From an uncultured Shewanella sp. (GTDB lineage Bacteria > Pseudomonadota > Gammaproteobacteria > Enterobacterales > Shewanellaceae), in the NCBI GenBank assembly GCA_947503555.1, contig CANNEE010000010.1, forward strand, positions 117,838 through 181,837: a stretch of DNA of 64,000 nucleotides, read 5' to 3'. Below, piece by piece: positions 49,856 through 58,958 of this stretch. Every line of letters begins with the position of its first letter. Position 1 is the stretch's first letter. The position numbers and the translations under genes are program-made. The notes beneath the pieces are model-generated. The model had not been told where the DNA came from. It did not search any database and saw only the letters and a list, made by a program, of their open reading frames with translations.

Positions 49856-50506
49856 ATGACAGATCTAAGTGATATTCGCCGTGAATACAACCAAGGTGGC
49901 TTAAGACGTGAACAGCTACCTTTAGATCCCATAGAACTCTTTTCGCTTTGGATGGAACAGGCTAGAGATGCCAATTTAACCGATCCAACGGCCATGAGCG
50001 TTGCCACGGTTGATGCATCTGGTCAGCCGTTTCAGCGTATTGTGCTATTGAAGCGTTTCGATGAGCGTGGTTTTGTGTTTTTTACAAACCTGGAGAGTCG
50101 TAAGGCTCAACATATCGAGGCCAATAGTAAGGTTAGCTTACTTTTTCCTTGGCATAATTTAGAGCGCCAAGTGCATATCACGGGCACTGCCAAGCCATTG
50201 TCTAATGCCGAGGTGGTGAAATACTTTATCAGTCGTCCGAAGGAAAGCCAAATTGCCGCTTGGGTATCGAAGCAGTCAAGTAAGATCAGTGCGAGACAGG
50301 CGCTGGAAAGCAAGTTTGCAGAAATGAAAGCCAAGTTTGTAAAAGGTGAGGTGCCTCTGCCTAAGTTTTGGGGTGGCTATCTAGTCGAAGCTGATAGCAT
50401 AGAGTTTTGGCAAGGTGGCGAGCATAGGTTACATGATAGATTTATGTACACTAAGTCACTGACCGATACTGATGCGCAGTGGCAAATAGATAGACTTGCG
50501 CCATAG
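49856..50506 (+). CDS. pdxH: Pyridoxine/pyridoxamine 5'-phosphate oxidase
   Basis: FMN-dependent oxidase that makes pyridoxal 5'-phosphate in vitamin B6 synthesis and salvage. The conserved sequence runs from [18 protein letters not shown] through the FMN-binding [18 protein letters not shown] to the C-terminal signature ([16 protein letters not shown]) and ends DRLAP. 216 residues matches E. coli PdxH. AAAAGGAAAAAGAG stands before the ATG. Single gene. Confidence 0.97.
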   Translation: MTDLSDIRREYNQGGLRREQLPLDPIELFSLWMEQARDANLTDPTAMSVATVDASGQPFQRIVLLKRFDERGFVFFTNLESRKAQHIEANSKVSLLFPWHNLERQVHITGTAKPLSNAEVVKYFISRPKESQIAAWVSKQSSKISARQALESKFAEMKAKFVKGEVPLPKFWGGYLVEADSIEFWQGGEHRLHDRFMYTKSLTDTDAQWQIDRLAP

Positions 50507-50777
50507 TAAAATCGAGTGAATGAGTTTATCTATCAACTCATTTACTTAAGTTAACTCGGCCGATAGCTATATCAGTCTGCATCGCCTTTCATTTTGTAAA
50601 GGTGGCTTCCATAGGTATTAGTTGTCGGCTTGCTCGCTGATGAATCATTTCTTTTATGAGCAGGTCTTGTCTGCTTATTCATTTTACTTTGAATAAAAAC
50701 CTTTATAGCCAATTTGTTAGCTATAATTGCCAATAGGCTTGTAGTCGAGGGCCTATATTTTAATAAGAGGACCCGCT

Positions 50778-51362
50778 ATGAAGGATTATAAAATTGTATC
50801 GTATTTGATTGGTCTGCTTTGCTTAGTATCAGTGTCTTTGCAAGCCAAGGAGTGGTCAATCGAATCAGGTTTGTCTCGCGTTAGCTTTATATCTATTAAG
50901 AAACAAGATATTGCTGAGGTGCATCATTTTACTAAGGTGAATGCCATTTTAACGGAACGAGAGTTTAGGCTGGAAATTCCTCTCAGTAGTGTCGATACCC
51001 AGATAGAGATACGTGATGAACGAATGAAAACTTTTCTGTTTGAAGTGGCCAAGTTCCCAAAATTAGAATTGAGCGCTAAGGTTACGCCAGAGCAGGCCGT
51101 TAATCTAGAAGTAGGGCAGAGTCAACTTGTGACGGTAAATGCAGATATCAGCCTGCATGGTGTGAATAAATCCAAAGAAGTCACGGTTATGGTGTCAAGG
51201 TTGTCAGAAAATAGACTTCAGTTAGCGAGTTTTCAGCCGATTTTAATCAAGGCATCTGACTTTGATCTTCAAATCGGTGTGACTAAGCTAAAAGAAATAG
51301 CTCGTCTATCTTCTATTAGTGATGCTGTGCCGGTCACATTTGTATTAAGCTTAATGAAGTAA
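50778..51362 (+). CDS. YceI-family secreted lipocalin-like protein
   Basis: Signal peptide (about 1-23, LLCLVSVSLQA) and a YceI beta-barrel, which in relatives binds isoprenoid quinone or fatty amide chains in the periplasm. Conserved parts include VSFISIKKQDIAEVHHFTK and RDERMKTFLFEVAKFPKLEL. 194 residues is normal. AGAGGA lies before the ATG. The preceding 270 bases (50507-50777) show no other gene. The ligand is unknown. Confidence 0.88.
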   Translation: MKDYKIVSYLIGLLCLVSVSLQAKEWSIESGLSRVSFISIKKQDIAEVHHFTKVNAILTEREFRLEIPLSSVDTQIEIRDERMKTFLFEVAKFPKLELSAKVTPEQAVNLEVGQSQLVTVNADISLHGVNKSKEVTVMVSRLSENRLQLASFQPILIKASDFDLQIGVTKLKEIARLSSISDAVPVTFVLSLMK

Positions 51363-51490
51363 GCTGTTAAGGGTTATTTGAGATCAAGGCGTTGCTTAGG
51401 TATTTAGTTAACCTAGTATAGAAATGCAATAAGCCGATTGGTATCAGCTTATCTTAGCGTTAATTTGAAGGTATATAAGTAGGATGAGAG

Positions 51491-51847
51491 ATGGTTACAG
51501 ATAAAGACGGTTATATGCACCTAATTCAGTATCTTACTGAACATTTAGGCTTGTTTGAAAACCCTCGAAATGAACCTGTTACCGATGAGACAGTTATGGA
51601 GCTCTTTGAAGAACAGCTATGCGCTCAGATAATTATGGTCTGCGGTCAAAATCCTGAACTTTCTTTTGCTGAGCGTAACATGGTAATTCGTGAAGTCGAT
51701 GCTATTGTTTATGATCTTGAAGAAATACTCGCAAACGTCGCTTCTAGAAGTGCAACCTTGTCTCAAACTCGTTTTGTGACAGAGTTTTCTGGTTTAATTA
51801 AAAACCTATTTGACCAAGAAATATCTAAGTTAAAACACGATGTATAG
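51491..51847 (+). CDS. DUF3802 family protein
   Basis: Small acidic cytoplasmic protein of 118 residues, mostly helical, with no signal peptide or membrane helix. It fits DUF3802, a family I know chiefly from Shewanella and close marine relatives; no function is assigned. GATGAGAG precedes the ATG. Single gene with a strong terminator. Confidence 0.8.
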   Translation: MVTDKDGYMHLIQYLTEHLGLFENPRNEPVTDETVMELFEEQLCAQIIMVCGQNPELSFAERNMVIREVDAIVYDLEEILANVASRSATLSQTRFVTEFSGLIKNLFDQEISKLKHDV

Positions 51848-51867
51848 TTTTCACTCTAAGCCTTGCT

Positions 51868-51902
51868 TAAAAAGCACATGAATCGTTCATGTGCTTTTTT
51901 GT
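51868..51902 (+). terminator. Rho-independent terminator of the DUF3802 gene
   Basis: AAAGCACATGAA and TTCATGTGCTTT arms with a three-base loop and T-run. Confidence 0.95.
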
Positions 51903-52433
51903 TATTTCTGCCTGTTAAAAATAACGAGTCAAGCAAAAACTCTTCCAAGTCGACTTTAGGCTAATCTCAGTGCTCAGAGTGTATATGGCTTTCATCATAC
52001 AGCTAGGTTTTTAACATATATGTAACCGTGTTACATATATTGTCGAGATTTCGAACTAAATTAATCCATTATAAAGTACTTAAAGGTTATATATTTGTTG
52101 TTTGTTTCGCCAACAGGGAGCAATAGCCTGTTGGCTAACGTATTGTAAGCCGTTTTAGTTAACCTGCATGCAAAATGCTAGATTGAACTAGCCCCCATAA
52201 ACACTCAATTTGCCTAGTCTGCTTATGTTATTTGGCTATATCACTAGAAATTGTTGTAATAAAACATATCTTGTGGTGCAAACTGAACAAAATGACCTAT
52301 ACAGGTCACAAAAAGATGGATACTTTCGTTAGTTAGTTACAACTTTGGTATTAAAGTGTGACCTCATTAGCGGTAATGACTTTAGCAAAGCCTTATCATT
52401 TTAACCCTAAATTTTTAAAGGTTGATGTTTGTG
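51903..52433 (+). promoter_or_regulatory. Long control region upstream of nqrA
   Basis: About 530 bases without a gene. It contains a 25-bp palindrome (52016-52040) and AT-rich stretches. I could not pick a convincing -35/-10 pair. The length and palindrome suggest a regulated promoter for the nqr operon. Confidence 0.5.
52016..52040. promoter_or_regulatory. Perfect palindrome, candidate operator
   Basis: ATATATGTAAC, three bases CGT, GTTACATATAT: 11-bp perfect arms. The core reads TGTAAC-N3-GTTACA. It lies about 390 bp before nqrA with no gene between. A dimeric repressor or activator site is the simplest reading. Confidence 0.55.
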
Positions 52434-53804
52434 ATGGCGAGCTTAGCAGATCAGATAAAAACAGTGAAAAAGGGCTTGAATGTGCCCATTGCCGGGGAGC
52501 CTCGGCAAGAAATCGATAATAGTCCCCAAGTGCCATCACATGTGGCGCTTCTTGGTGAAGACCATGTTGGCCTAAAACCTATTATGCTGGTGGAAGTCGG
52601 TGACAAGGTGATTAAAGGGCAGCCTCTATTTGAAAATAGAAAGGTTCCAGGTGTCGTTTACACGGCGCCAGCCTGTGGGGAAGTGGTATCAATCAATCGT
52701 GGTGAGCGTCGAGTACTACAGTCTGTCGTGATCAAATGTAGCGCAGATCAAAGTGAGCAGGTTGTATTTGAGAAGTATGAGCAATTGAGCTCCCTGACTC
52801 GTGAGCAAGTACAAGACAATCTAGTTAAAAGTGGTTTATGGACAGCGATGCGTACGCGTCCATTTTCCCATGTGCCGGAACTCAACACCGAGCCTGCAGG
52901 CATCTTTGTTACTGCTATGGATACTAACCCATTAGCTGCAGAGCCTCGAGTGATCATAGGTGAGCAAAGCGAGGCTTTTGCTGCTGGTATGCAGGTATTG
53001 ACTCAATTGACATCGGGCAAAGTATACCTGTGCCAAGATAAAGACGAGGCATTACCTGGTCATGATATTGCTGGTGTTGAAGTGCGTCGCTTTGACGGTG
53101 TCCATCCTGCGGGATTAGTTGGTACCCATATTCACTTTACGTTACCTGTGAGTATGGAGCGTCAAGTTTGGCACTTGGGCTACCAAGATGTCATTGCCTA
53201 TGGACAGCTGTTCTTAACCGGTGAGCTTAATACTCAGCGAGTGGTTTCTTTAGCTGGGCCTGATGTGTCTCGTCCTCGCCTAGTGCGCACTCAAATTGGT
53301 GCAATGCTTAGTGAGTTGGTTGAAGGCGAACTTAAACCTGGCTTCCAACGTATTGTTTCAGGTTCGATTCTATCGGGCCATAAGGCAGCCGGTGTGCTTG
53401 ATTTCCTTGGGCGCTTCCATGTGCAGGTGACGGTACTGGAAGAAGATGCTAATCATCAATTAATGCCTTGGATCCGCTCCGATGCCAATCCTTTCTCTAT
53501 TATCGGTTCCATTTTCAATGGCTTTAAGCCAAGTAAGAAGCTGATTAACTTCACTACCAATACAGGTGGTGCGGCTCGTTCTATTTTGGCTTTTGGGCAA
53601 CTCGATAGAGTGATGCCTTTAGATATTCTACCTACCTTATTGGTTCGCGATCTGGTGGTACATGATACCGATGAAGCTCAAGCCTTAGGTGCATTGGAAT
53701 TAGATGAAGAAGATTTAGCACTTTGTACCTTTGTCAGTCCTGGTAAGTATGACTTTGGTAAAGAGTTGCGTACCTGTCTAGATATTATTGAGAGGGAAGG
53801 GTAA
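52434..53804 (+). CDS. nqrA: Na+-translocating NADH:quinone reductase subunit A
   Basis: Soluble, membrane-associated subunit of the sodium pump Na+-NQR, implicated in ubiquinone binding. Conserved parts are KTVKKGLNVPIAGEP, the HVALLGEDHVGLKP block and RVLQSVVIK. The N-terminus is about 10 residues longer than the common MITIKKGLD start. Possible starts are ATG 52425, GTG 52431 and ATG 52434; AAAGG at 52417-52421 fits the latter two better. The stop overlaps nqrB (TAATG). First gene of nqrABCDEF. Confidence 0.95.
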   Translation: MASLADQIKTVKKGLNVPIAGEPRQEIDNSPQVPSHVALLGEDHVGLKPIMLVEVGDKVIKGQPLFENRKVPGVVYTAPACGEVVSINRGERRVLQSVVIKCSADQSEQVVFEKYEQLSSLTREQVQDNLVKSGLWTAMRTRPFSHVPELNTEPAGIFVTAMDTNPLAAEPRVIIGEQSEAFAAGMQVLTQLTSGKVYLCQDKDEALPGHDIAGVEVRRFDGVHPAGLVGTHIHFTLPVSMERQVWHLGYQDVIAYGQLFLTGELNTQRVVSLAGPDVSRPRLVRTQIGAMLSELVEGELKPGFQRIVSGSILSGHKAAGVLDFLGRFHVQVTVLEEDANHQLMPWIRSDANPFSIIGSIFNGFKPSKKLINFTTNTGGAARSILAFGQLDRVMPLDILPTLLVRDLVVHDTDEAQALGALELDEEDLALCTFVSPGKYDFGKELRTCLDIIEREG

Positions 53805-55018
53805 TGACTAAGCCCAAGAATAAGGCGACAGAGCAAGACGCCTATTATGAACATGGTAATTCGATGCGTGGTTTATTCCGCTCATTGATCATTGCCCATG
53901 GTCGCTCGACAAAGGGCCGAGTGCATGTACGTGACGCTATTAATGTTAAGCGTACTATGACGATAGTGGCTATGTGCTTACTGCCTGCTATTTTATTTGG
54001 CATGTACAACCTAGGCTTACAAGCTCAGTTGGCGTTGACAGCAAAGGTTGTTGCACCAGATACCTGGCAGCTTGCTATTTTTAACACCTTTACTGGTGGC
54101 TTAAACGCACAAACAGGAGGAATAGGCTTATTCTTTTACGGATTAAGTTTTTATCTACCTATCTATATAGCGGCGTTGACTACCACACTATTTTGGGAAG
54201 TGGTATTTGCCAAAGCACGTGGTCAAGAAGTGAACGAAGGCTTCTTTGTCACTGCATTGCTGTTTACATTGATCGTGCCAGTGGGTACACCGTTATGGCT
54301 CATCGCCATGGGAATTACCTTTGGTGTCGTGGTGGCGAAAGAGCTATTTGGCGGTATGGGATATAACTTCCTTAATCCTGCGTTGGCCGCTTTAGCCTTC
54401 ATCTATTTTGCCTATCCTTCTGAGGTTCGTCTTGTTGATCAGCTAGTGGCCGTTGATGGCTACTCAGGTGCAACCACTTTAATGCAAGTGGCTAAAGGTA
54501 AGATGGAGTTTGCTAATTACGCTTGGAGTGATGCCTTTAGAGACCCTGCATGGCGTGATGCTTTCTTAGGGTTAACGCCTGGTGCTATCGGTGAAACCAG
54601 TACTCTAGCGATTTTGATTGGTGGCGCTGTATTGTTGCTGACTCGTCTCGCTGACTGGCGCATTGTTGTTAGTGTCTTTGTTGGTATGGTTGCAACGGCC
54701 ACCATGTTCAATGTCATTGGCTCGGCAAAGAATGAGATGTTTGCCATGCCTTGGACTTGGCACTTGGTCACAGGTGGTTTTGCTATCGCTATGATGTTTA
54801 TGGCGACCGATCCTATTACTACTTCATATACTCGTAAGGGCAAAATAGCTTTTGGTTTACTAGTCGGTGTTATGACAGTACTTATCCGTGTCGTTAATCC
54901 TAAGATGCCAGAAGGCATTATGTTGGCAATTCTATTTGCCAACCTATGGGCACCTATTTTCGACTATGTGGTAGCAAGAGCGAATATTAAGCGGAGACTC
55001 AAGCGCAATGGCCTTTAA
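53804..55018 (+). CDS. nqrB: Na+-NQR subunit B
   Basis: Membrane subunit with about ten helices that carries covalent FMN and forms part of the sodium path. The flavin-attachment threonine is expected in GYSGATTLMQ (about residue 227). 404 residues is normal. It overlaps nqrA by one base and nqrC by 11 bases, so translation is coupled through the operon. Confidence 0.97.
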   Translation: MTKPKNKATEQDAYYEHGNSMRGLFRSLIIAHGRSTKGRVHVRDAINVKRTMTIVAMCLLPAILFGMYNLGLQAQLALTAKVVAPDTWQLAIFNTFTGGLNAQTGGIGLFFYGLSFYLPIYIAALTTTLFWEVVFAKARGQEVNEGFFVTALLFTLIVPVGTPLWLIAMGITFGVVVAKELFGGMGYNFLNPALAALAFIYFAYPSEVRLVDQLVAVDGYSGATTLMQVAKGKMEFANYAWSDAFRDPAWRDAFLGLTPGAIGETSTLAILIGGAVLLLTRLADWRIVVSVFVGMVATATMFNVIGSAKNEMFAMPWTWHLVTGGFAIAMMFMATDPITTSYTRKGKIAFGLLVGVMTVLIRVVNPKMPEGIMLAILFANLWAPIFDYVVARANIKRRLKRNGL

Positions 55019-55775
55019 TAAAGATTCTCTGGTGGGCACCATGCTGTTCACCCTCGTACTCTGCTTACTGTGCTCATTTATGATCACAGGCACCGCAGAA
55101 GTACTCAAAGAGCGCAAGCTAGCAAAGAAACGTGATGAACTAAAACGTTACGTCTTGATGGCTGCAAATGTGGATACAGCTGGCAAAGATTTCAGAGATA
55201 TTTTTGAAACCTCAGTGACACCTATGCTAGTGGATTTGGACTCAGGTGATGCTGTGACCAATGATAGCGTGATGGACTTTGATGACCGTATGGCGGCTAT
55301 CAACCCTGAAACGTCACGTAAGCCAAAGAAAGATAGCGCTAAAATCAAGCGCCGTGCAAATCAGGCCCGTGTGTTTAAGGTCTACAACGATAAACGTGAG
55401 CTAGTAAGCGTGGTGGTGCCAGTTCATGGTAAAGGCCTATGGTCAATCATCTATGGTTTTATCGCGGTCAAACCTGATTTAAACACCATTGAAAACGTGG
55501 TGTTCTATGAGCATGGTGAAACTCCAGGTATTGGTGACTTTGTGAGCGCACCAGAGTGGGTTGGTAAGTGGCACGGCAAACAAGTCTTTAATGATGATGG
55601 CAAGATTGCACTGCGAATTCATAAGGGCAGTGCTAAAAAAGGCGATATCCATGGTATCGACGGTGTCAGTGGTGCGACTAAGACTGCTCGCGGTATTCAA
55701 CGCGCTGTGACTTTCTGGTTCGGCAAAGAGGGTTACCAAGCCTTCTTCGATAAGTTAAAAGCTTCGGAGGTCTAA
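55008..55775 (+). CDS. nqrC: Na+-NQR subunit C
   Basis: Single N-terminal membrane helix (about 10-30) and a periplasmic FMN-binding domain. The covalent FMN site is the second Thr of the SGATKTARG motif (about residue 225), the ApbE recognition type. 255 residues matches the family. Starts inside the end of nqrB and ends one base before nqrD. Confidence 0.97.
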   Translation: MAFNKDSLVGTMLFTLVLCLLCSFMITGTAEVLKERKLAKKRDELKRYVLMAANVDTAGKDFRDIFETSVTPMLVDLDSGDAVTNDSVMDFDDRMAAINPETSRKPKKDSAKIKRRANQARVFKVYNDKRELVSVVVPVHGKGLWSIIYGFIAVKPDLNTIENVVFYEHGETPGIGDFVSAPEWVGKWHGKQVFNDDGKIALRIHKGSAKKGDIHGIDGVSGATKTARGIQRAVTFWFGKEGYQAFFDKLKASEV

Positions 55776-55776
55776 G

Positions 55777-56400
55777 ATGAGTAACTACTCGAACACAAGA
55801 GATGTGTTGACTAGCCCTATTTTTGCCAACAACCCAGTAGCATTACAGATGCTAGGTGTATGTTCGGCGTTGGCGGTGAGTAATTCGATGCAAACGGCTG
55901 TGGTCATGACCCTAGCGGTAACCTTTGTATTGGTGTTCTCGAACCTGATCATCTCACTTATTCGCAACCTTATTCCAAATAGTGTGCGTATTATCGCTCA
56001 AATGACGGTTATCGCATCACTAGTGATAGTGGTGGATATGGTGCTACAGGATGTGGCTTATGAGCTATCGCGCCAACTATCTGTGTTTGTGGGATTGATC
56101 ATTACCAACTGTATCATCATGGGACGTGCAGAAGCCTTTGCAATGAAGAGTAAGCCTCTCATCTCTGTTATTGATGCCTTAGGCAACAGTGCGGGCTACG
56201 GCATTATTTTAATCAGTGTGGCCTTTGTCCGTGAACTATTAGGTAGCGGTACGCTTTTTGGCAAAGAGATCCTGCCTCTGATCGAAAATGATGGCTGGTA
56301 CCTTGCTAACGAGATGTTTAAGTTGCCACCGAGCGCCTTCTTCCTGATCGGCTTTATGATCTGGGGTATTAATGTGGTTTTGGATAGAAAAGGTAAATAG
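55777..56400 (+). CDS. nqrD: Na+-NQR subunit D
   Basis: Six-helix membrane subunit homologous to NqrE and RnfA/RnfE in inverted topology. [20 protein letters not shown] and the half-helix cysteine in [14 protein letters not shown], which with NqrE ligates an iron centre, are present. 207 residues. GGAGG lies 7 nt before the ATG. Confidence 0.97.
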   Translation: MSNYSNTRDVLTSPIFANNPVALQMLGVCSALAVSNSMQTAVVMTLAVTFVLVFSNLIISLIRNLIPNSVRIIAQMTVIASLVIVVDMVLQDVAYELSRQLSVFVGLIITNCIIMGRAEAFAMKSKPLISVIDALGNSAGYGIILISVAFVRELLGSGTLFGKEILPLIENDGWYLANEMFKLPPSAFFLIGFMIWGINVVLDRKGK

Positions 56401-56403
56401 GTT

Positions 56404-57012
56404 ATGGAACATTATATTAGTCTTTTTGTTCAGGCCGTATTTATCGACAATATGGCGCTGTCATTCTTCCTAGGTATGTGTACTTTCCTCGCTGTGTCTA
56501 AGAAAGTGGCAACCTCCTTTGGTTTAGGTATTGCGGTGATTGTGGTGATGACCATTGCGGTACCAGTTAACCAGTTAATTTACGTTAACTTTCTGGCTCC
56601 CGGCGCATTAGCTTGGGCGGGAATGCCAGATCTTGATTTGAGCTACCTGCAACTCATTACCTTTATTGGTGTGATTGCGGCGCTTGTTCAGATCCTTGAA
56701 ATGACATTGGAGAAGTACACTCCAAGTTTGTATCAAACCTTAGGTATTTTCTTGCCGCTGCTAACGGTTAACTGCGCAATTTTTGCGGGTGTAATTTTCA
56801 TGGCAAACCGTAGCTATAACATGGCTGAATCTGTGGTATTTGCTATGGGCTCTGGTACAGGTTGGGCGATGGCAATCTTGCTGCTAGCAGGTTTACGTGA
56901 ACGTATGAAGTTTAATGCCATTCCGAAAGGATTGCAGGGCATCGGAATTACGTTTATCACCACAGGTTTGATGGCGCTAGGCTTTATGTCGTTCTCCGGC
57001 ATCTCGCTTTAA
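56404..57012 (+). CDS. nqrE: Na+-NQR subunit E
   Basis: Six-helix membrane subunit paired with NqrD. The N-terminus has [23 protein letters not shown] with the first iron-ligand Cys, and [14 protein letters not shown] the second. 202 residues, no insertion or deletion against the family that I can see. Starts 3 nt after nqrD. Confidence 0.97.
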   Translation: MEHYISLFVQAVFIDNMALSFFLGMCTFLAVSKKVATSFGLGIAVIVVMTIAVPVNQLIYVNFLAPGALAWAGMPDLDLSYLQLITFIGVIAALVQILEMTLEKYTPSLYQTLGIFLPLLTVNCAIFAGVIFMANRSYNMAESVVFAMGSGTGWAMAILLLAGLRERMKFNAIPKGLQGIGITFITTGLMALGFMSFSGISL

Positions 57013-57043
57013 TTAGCCCTACATTGAAGAGAAGGTAAATTCG

Positions 57044-58261
57044 ATGGAAATGGCAATTGGTATAGGCATGTTTACCATAGTGGTATGCTTGCTGGTTTTG
57101 GTAATTTTGTTTGCCAAAAGTAAATTGGTCGCCAGTGGCGACGTGACAATTGGAATTAACGAAGATCCAGACAAGGCGGTGAAAACCCCAGCTGGTGATA
57201 AGCTACTTGGCGCATTGGCAGGCAATGATATCTTCATTCCTTCTGCCTGTGGTGGCGGTGGTACCTGTGGACAGTGCCGTGTGACGGTAAAGTCTGGTGG
57301 TGGTGAAATTTTGCCAACGGAGCGAGATCATATCACCAAGAAAGAAGCCGCTGCAGGTTGCCGTCTTGCTTGTCAGGTTGCAGTGCGCGGCGATATGGAA
57401 CTTGAGCTTGAAGAGGAGATCTTTGGGGTTAAGAAATGGGAGTGTGAAGTTGTATCTAATGACAACAAGGCCACTTTCATTAAAGAGCTGCTGCTGAAAA
57501 TTCCTGAAGGTGAAGAAGTGCCGTTTAAGGCTGGTGGATATATTCAGATTGAAGCGCCAGCCCATGAAGTCAAATACGCAGATTTTGATATTCCTGCAGA
57601 GTATCGTGACGATTGGGAAAAGTATGGCCTGTTTGAACTGACCTCTAAAGTTGAGGAAGATGTGCTACGTGCTTATTCGATGGCGAGTTATCCTGCCGAG
57701 AAAGGCATGATTATGCTTAACGTACGTATCGCAACGCCGCCATCTGAAGGGCTACCGCCAGGGCAGATGTCATCTTACATCTTTAACCTTAAGGCAGGGG
57801 ATAAGGTGATTATTTCAGGGCCATTTGGTGAGTTCTTTGTCAAAGAGACAGATGCTGAGATGGTGTTTATTGGTGGTGGTGCAGGTATGGCGCCTATGCG
57901 TTCCCATATCTTTGATCAATTAAAGACACGCAAAACCAAGCGTAAGATGACTTTCTGGTACGGTGCTCGCTCAAAACGTGAAGTATTCTACCAAGATGAG
58001 TTTGATGCACTTGCGGCAGAAAATGATAACTTCCAGTGGCATGTCGCCCTATCTGAGCCATTACCAGAAGATAACTGGGAAGGTTACACAGGCTTTATTC
58101 ATAACGTGATTTTAGAGAACTATCTAAAAGATCATAAAGCGCCAGAGATGTGCGAGTTCTATATGTGTGGTCCACCAATTATGAACTCATCAGTGATTAA
58201 GATGCTGGAAGACTTAGGTGTCGAAGAAGAGAACATTCTACTCGATGATTTTGGTGACTAA
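57044..58261 (+). CDS. nqrF: Na+-NQR subunit F (NADH dehydrogenase subunit)
   Basis: Electron entry subunit: one N-terminal membrane helix (about 4-24), a 2Fe-2S ferredoxin domain with cysteines in [13 protein letters not shown] and CRLACQV, and a ferredoxin-reductase part with the FAD motif RAYSMASYP and NADH motif [12 protein letters not shown]. The C-terminus [10 protein letters not shown] is typical. 405 residues. Last gene of the operon; a terminator follows, and no apbE or nqrM is beside it. Confidence 0.97.
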   Translation: MEMAIGIGMFTIVVCLLVLVILFAKSKLVASGDVTIGINEDPDKAVKTPAGDKLLGALAGNDIFIPSACGGGGTCGQCRVTVKSGGGEILPTERDHITKKEAAAGCRLACQVAVRGDMELELEEEIFGVKKWECEVVSNDNKATFIKELLLKIPEGEEVPFKAGGYIQIEAPAHEVKYADFDIPAEYRDDWEKYGLFELTSKVEEDVLRAYSMASYPAEKGMIMLNVRIATPPSEGLPPGQMSSYIFNLKAGDKVIISGPFGEFFVKETDAEMVFIGGGAGMAPMRSHIFDQLKTRKTKRKMTFWYGARSKREVFYQDEFDALAAENDNFQWHVALSEPLPEDNWEGYTGFIHNVILENYLKDHKAPEMCEFYMCGPPIMNSSVIKMLEDLGVEEENILLDDFGD

Positions 58262-58297
58262 GAGCTAGCCTAGATTATTTATCTTAGCTATTGATTT

Positions 58298-58332
58298 AAA
58301 AATGCCGTGAAGTGAAGCTTCACGGCATTTTT
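58298..58332 (+). terminator. Rho-independent terminator of the nqr operon
   Basis: AATGCCGTGAAG and CTTCACGGCATT arms with T-run. Confidence 0.93.
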
Positions 58333-58417
58333 ATTGGTGCTCTCAAGGTGCTTCAAAAAGTAAACGTTAGCTGATATGTTTCATTGCGTTTAAACAGCCG
58401 GTTTTAAGGAAAGTGTG

Positions 58418-58816
58418 ATGGCAAAAGGCGAGTGTAATTGCGGTGAGGTGGCGTTTGAGATTAAAAACGACCCAATGGATGTTTATATCTGTCATTGCTC
58501 AATTTGCCGCAGGGCTACTGGCGCTAATGGGATTGCAGTCACCGTAGTCGCTAACAATGACTTTTGTTGGCTCAAAGGTAAAGAGCTAGTGAAAACCTGG
58601 GAGAAGCCAGGCCATGATTGGCAGACTAGCTTTTGTCAAAATTGTGGGTCAACTTTACCGGGTTCAAATGATGACAGCCGAATGTATGTTCCCGTGGGAT
58701 TGTTGAGTCAAGAAGCCGAACAATTACAAGTCGCAGGCCATATCTGGGTCGGCTCAAAAGCCGTTTGGGATGAGATAGGTGATAAAGGTAAGCAATATTC
58801 TGAAGCGTTTGCATAG
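58418..58816 (+). CDS. GFA family (CENP-V/glutathione-dependent formaldehyde-activating-like) zinc protein
   Basis: Small single-domain protein of about 132 residues in the Mss4-like fold. Zinc-ligand cysteines are seen in CNCGEV, CHCSICRR and FCQNCGS, the standard GFA set. The name comes from Gfa, proposed to speed glutathione-formaldehyde adduct formation, but most relatives have no tested role. ATG 58418 (AAGGAAAG upstream) is preferred over GTG 58415. Single gene between nqrF and asnB. Confidence 0.88.
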   Translation: MAKGECNCGEVAFEIKNDPMDVYICHCSICRRATGANGIAVTVVANNDFCWLKGKELVKTWEKPGHDWQTSFCQNCGSTLPGSNDDSRMYVPVGLLSQEAEQLQVAGHIWVGSKAVWDEIGDKGKQYSEAFA

Positions 58817-58898
58817 CCCTCGCTATATCATGTGCCTTGCTTGTGTTTGTATTAGGACTAGATTGGCTGTTTGAGGGCTTTATCGGTCGTGATTAGAT

Positions 58899-58939
58899 AA
58901 AAGCCAGCGAACTCATTTTATGAGCACGCTGGCTTTTTA
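58899..58939. terminator. Bidirectional rho-independent terminator
   Basis: AAAGCCAGCG and CGCTGGCTTT arms with an inner CTCATTTTATGAG hairpin, between the converging GFA and asnB genes. Confidence 0.9.
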
Positions 58940-58958
58940 TTCTTTAACCTTATCGGTA

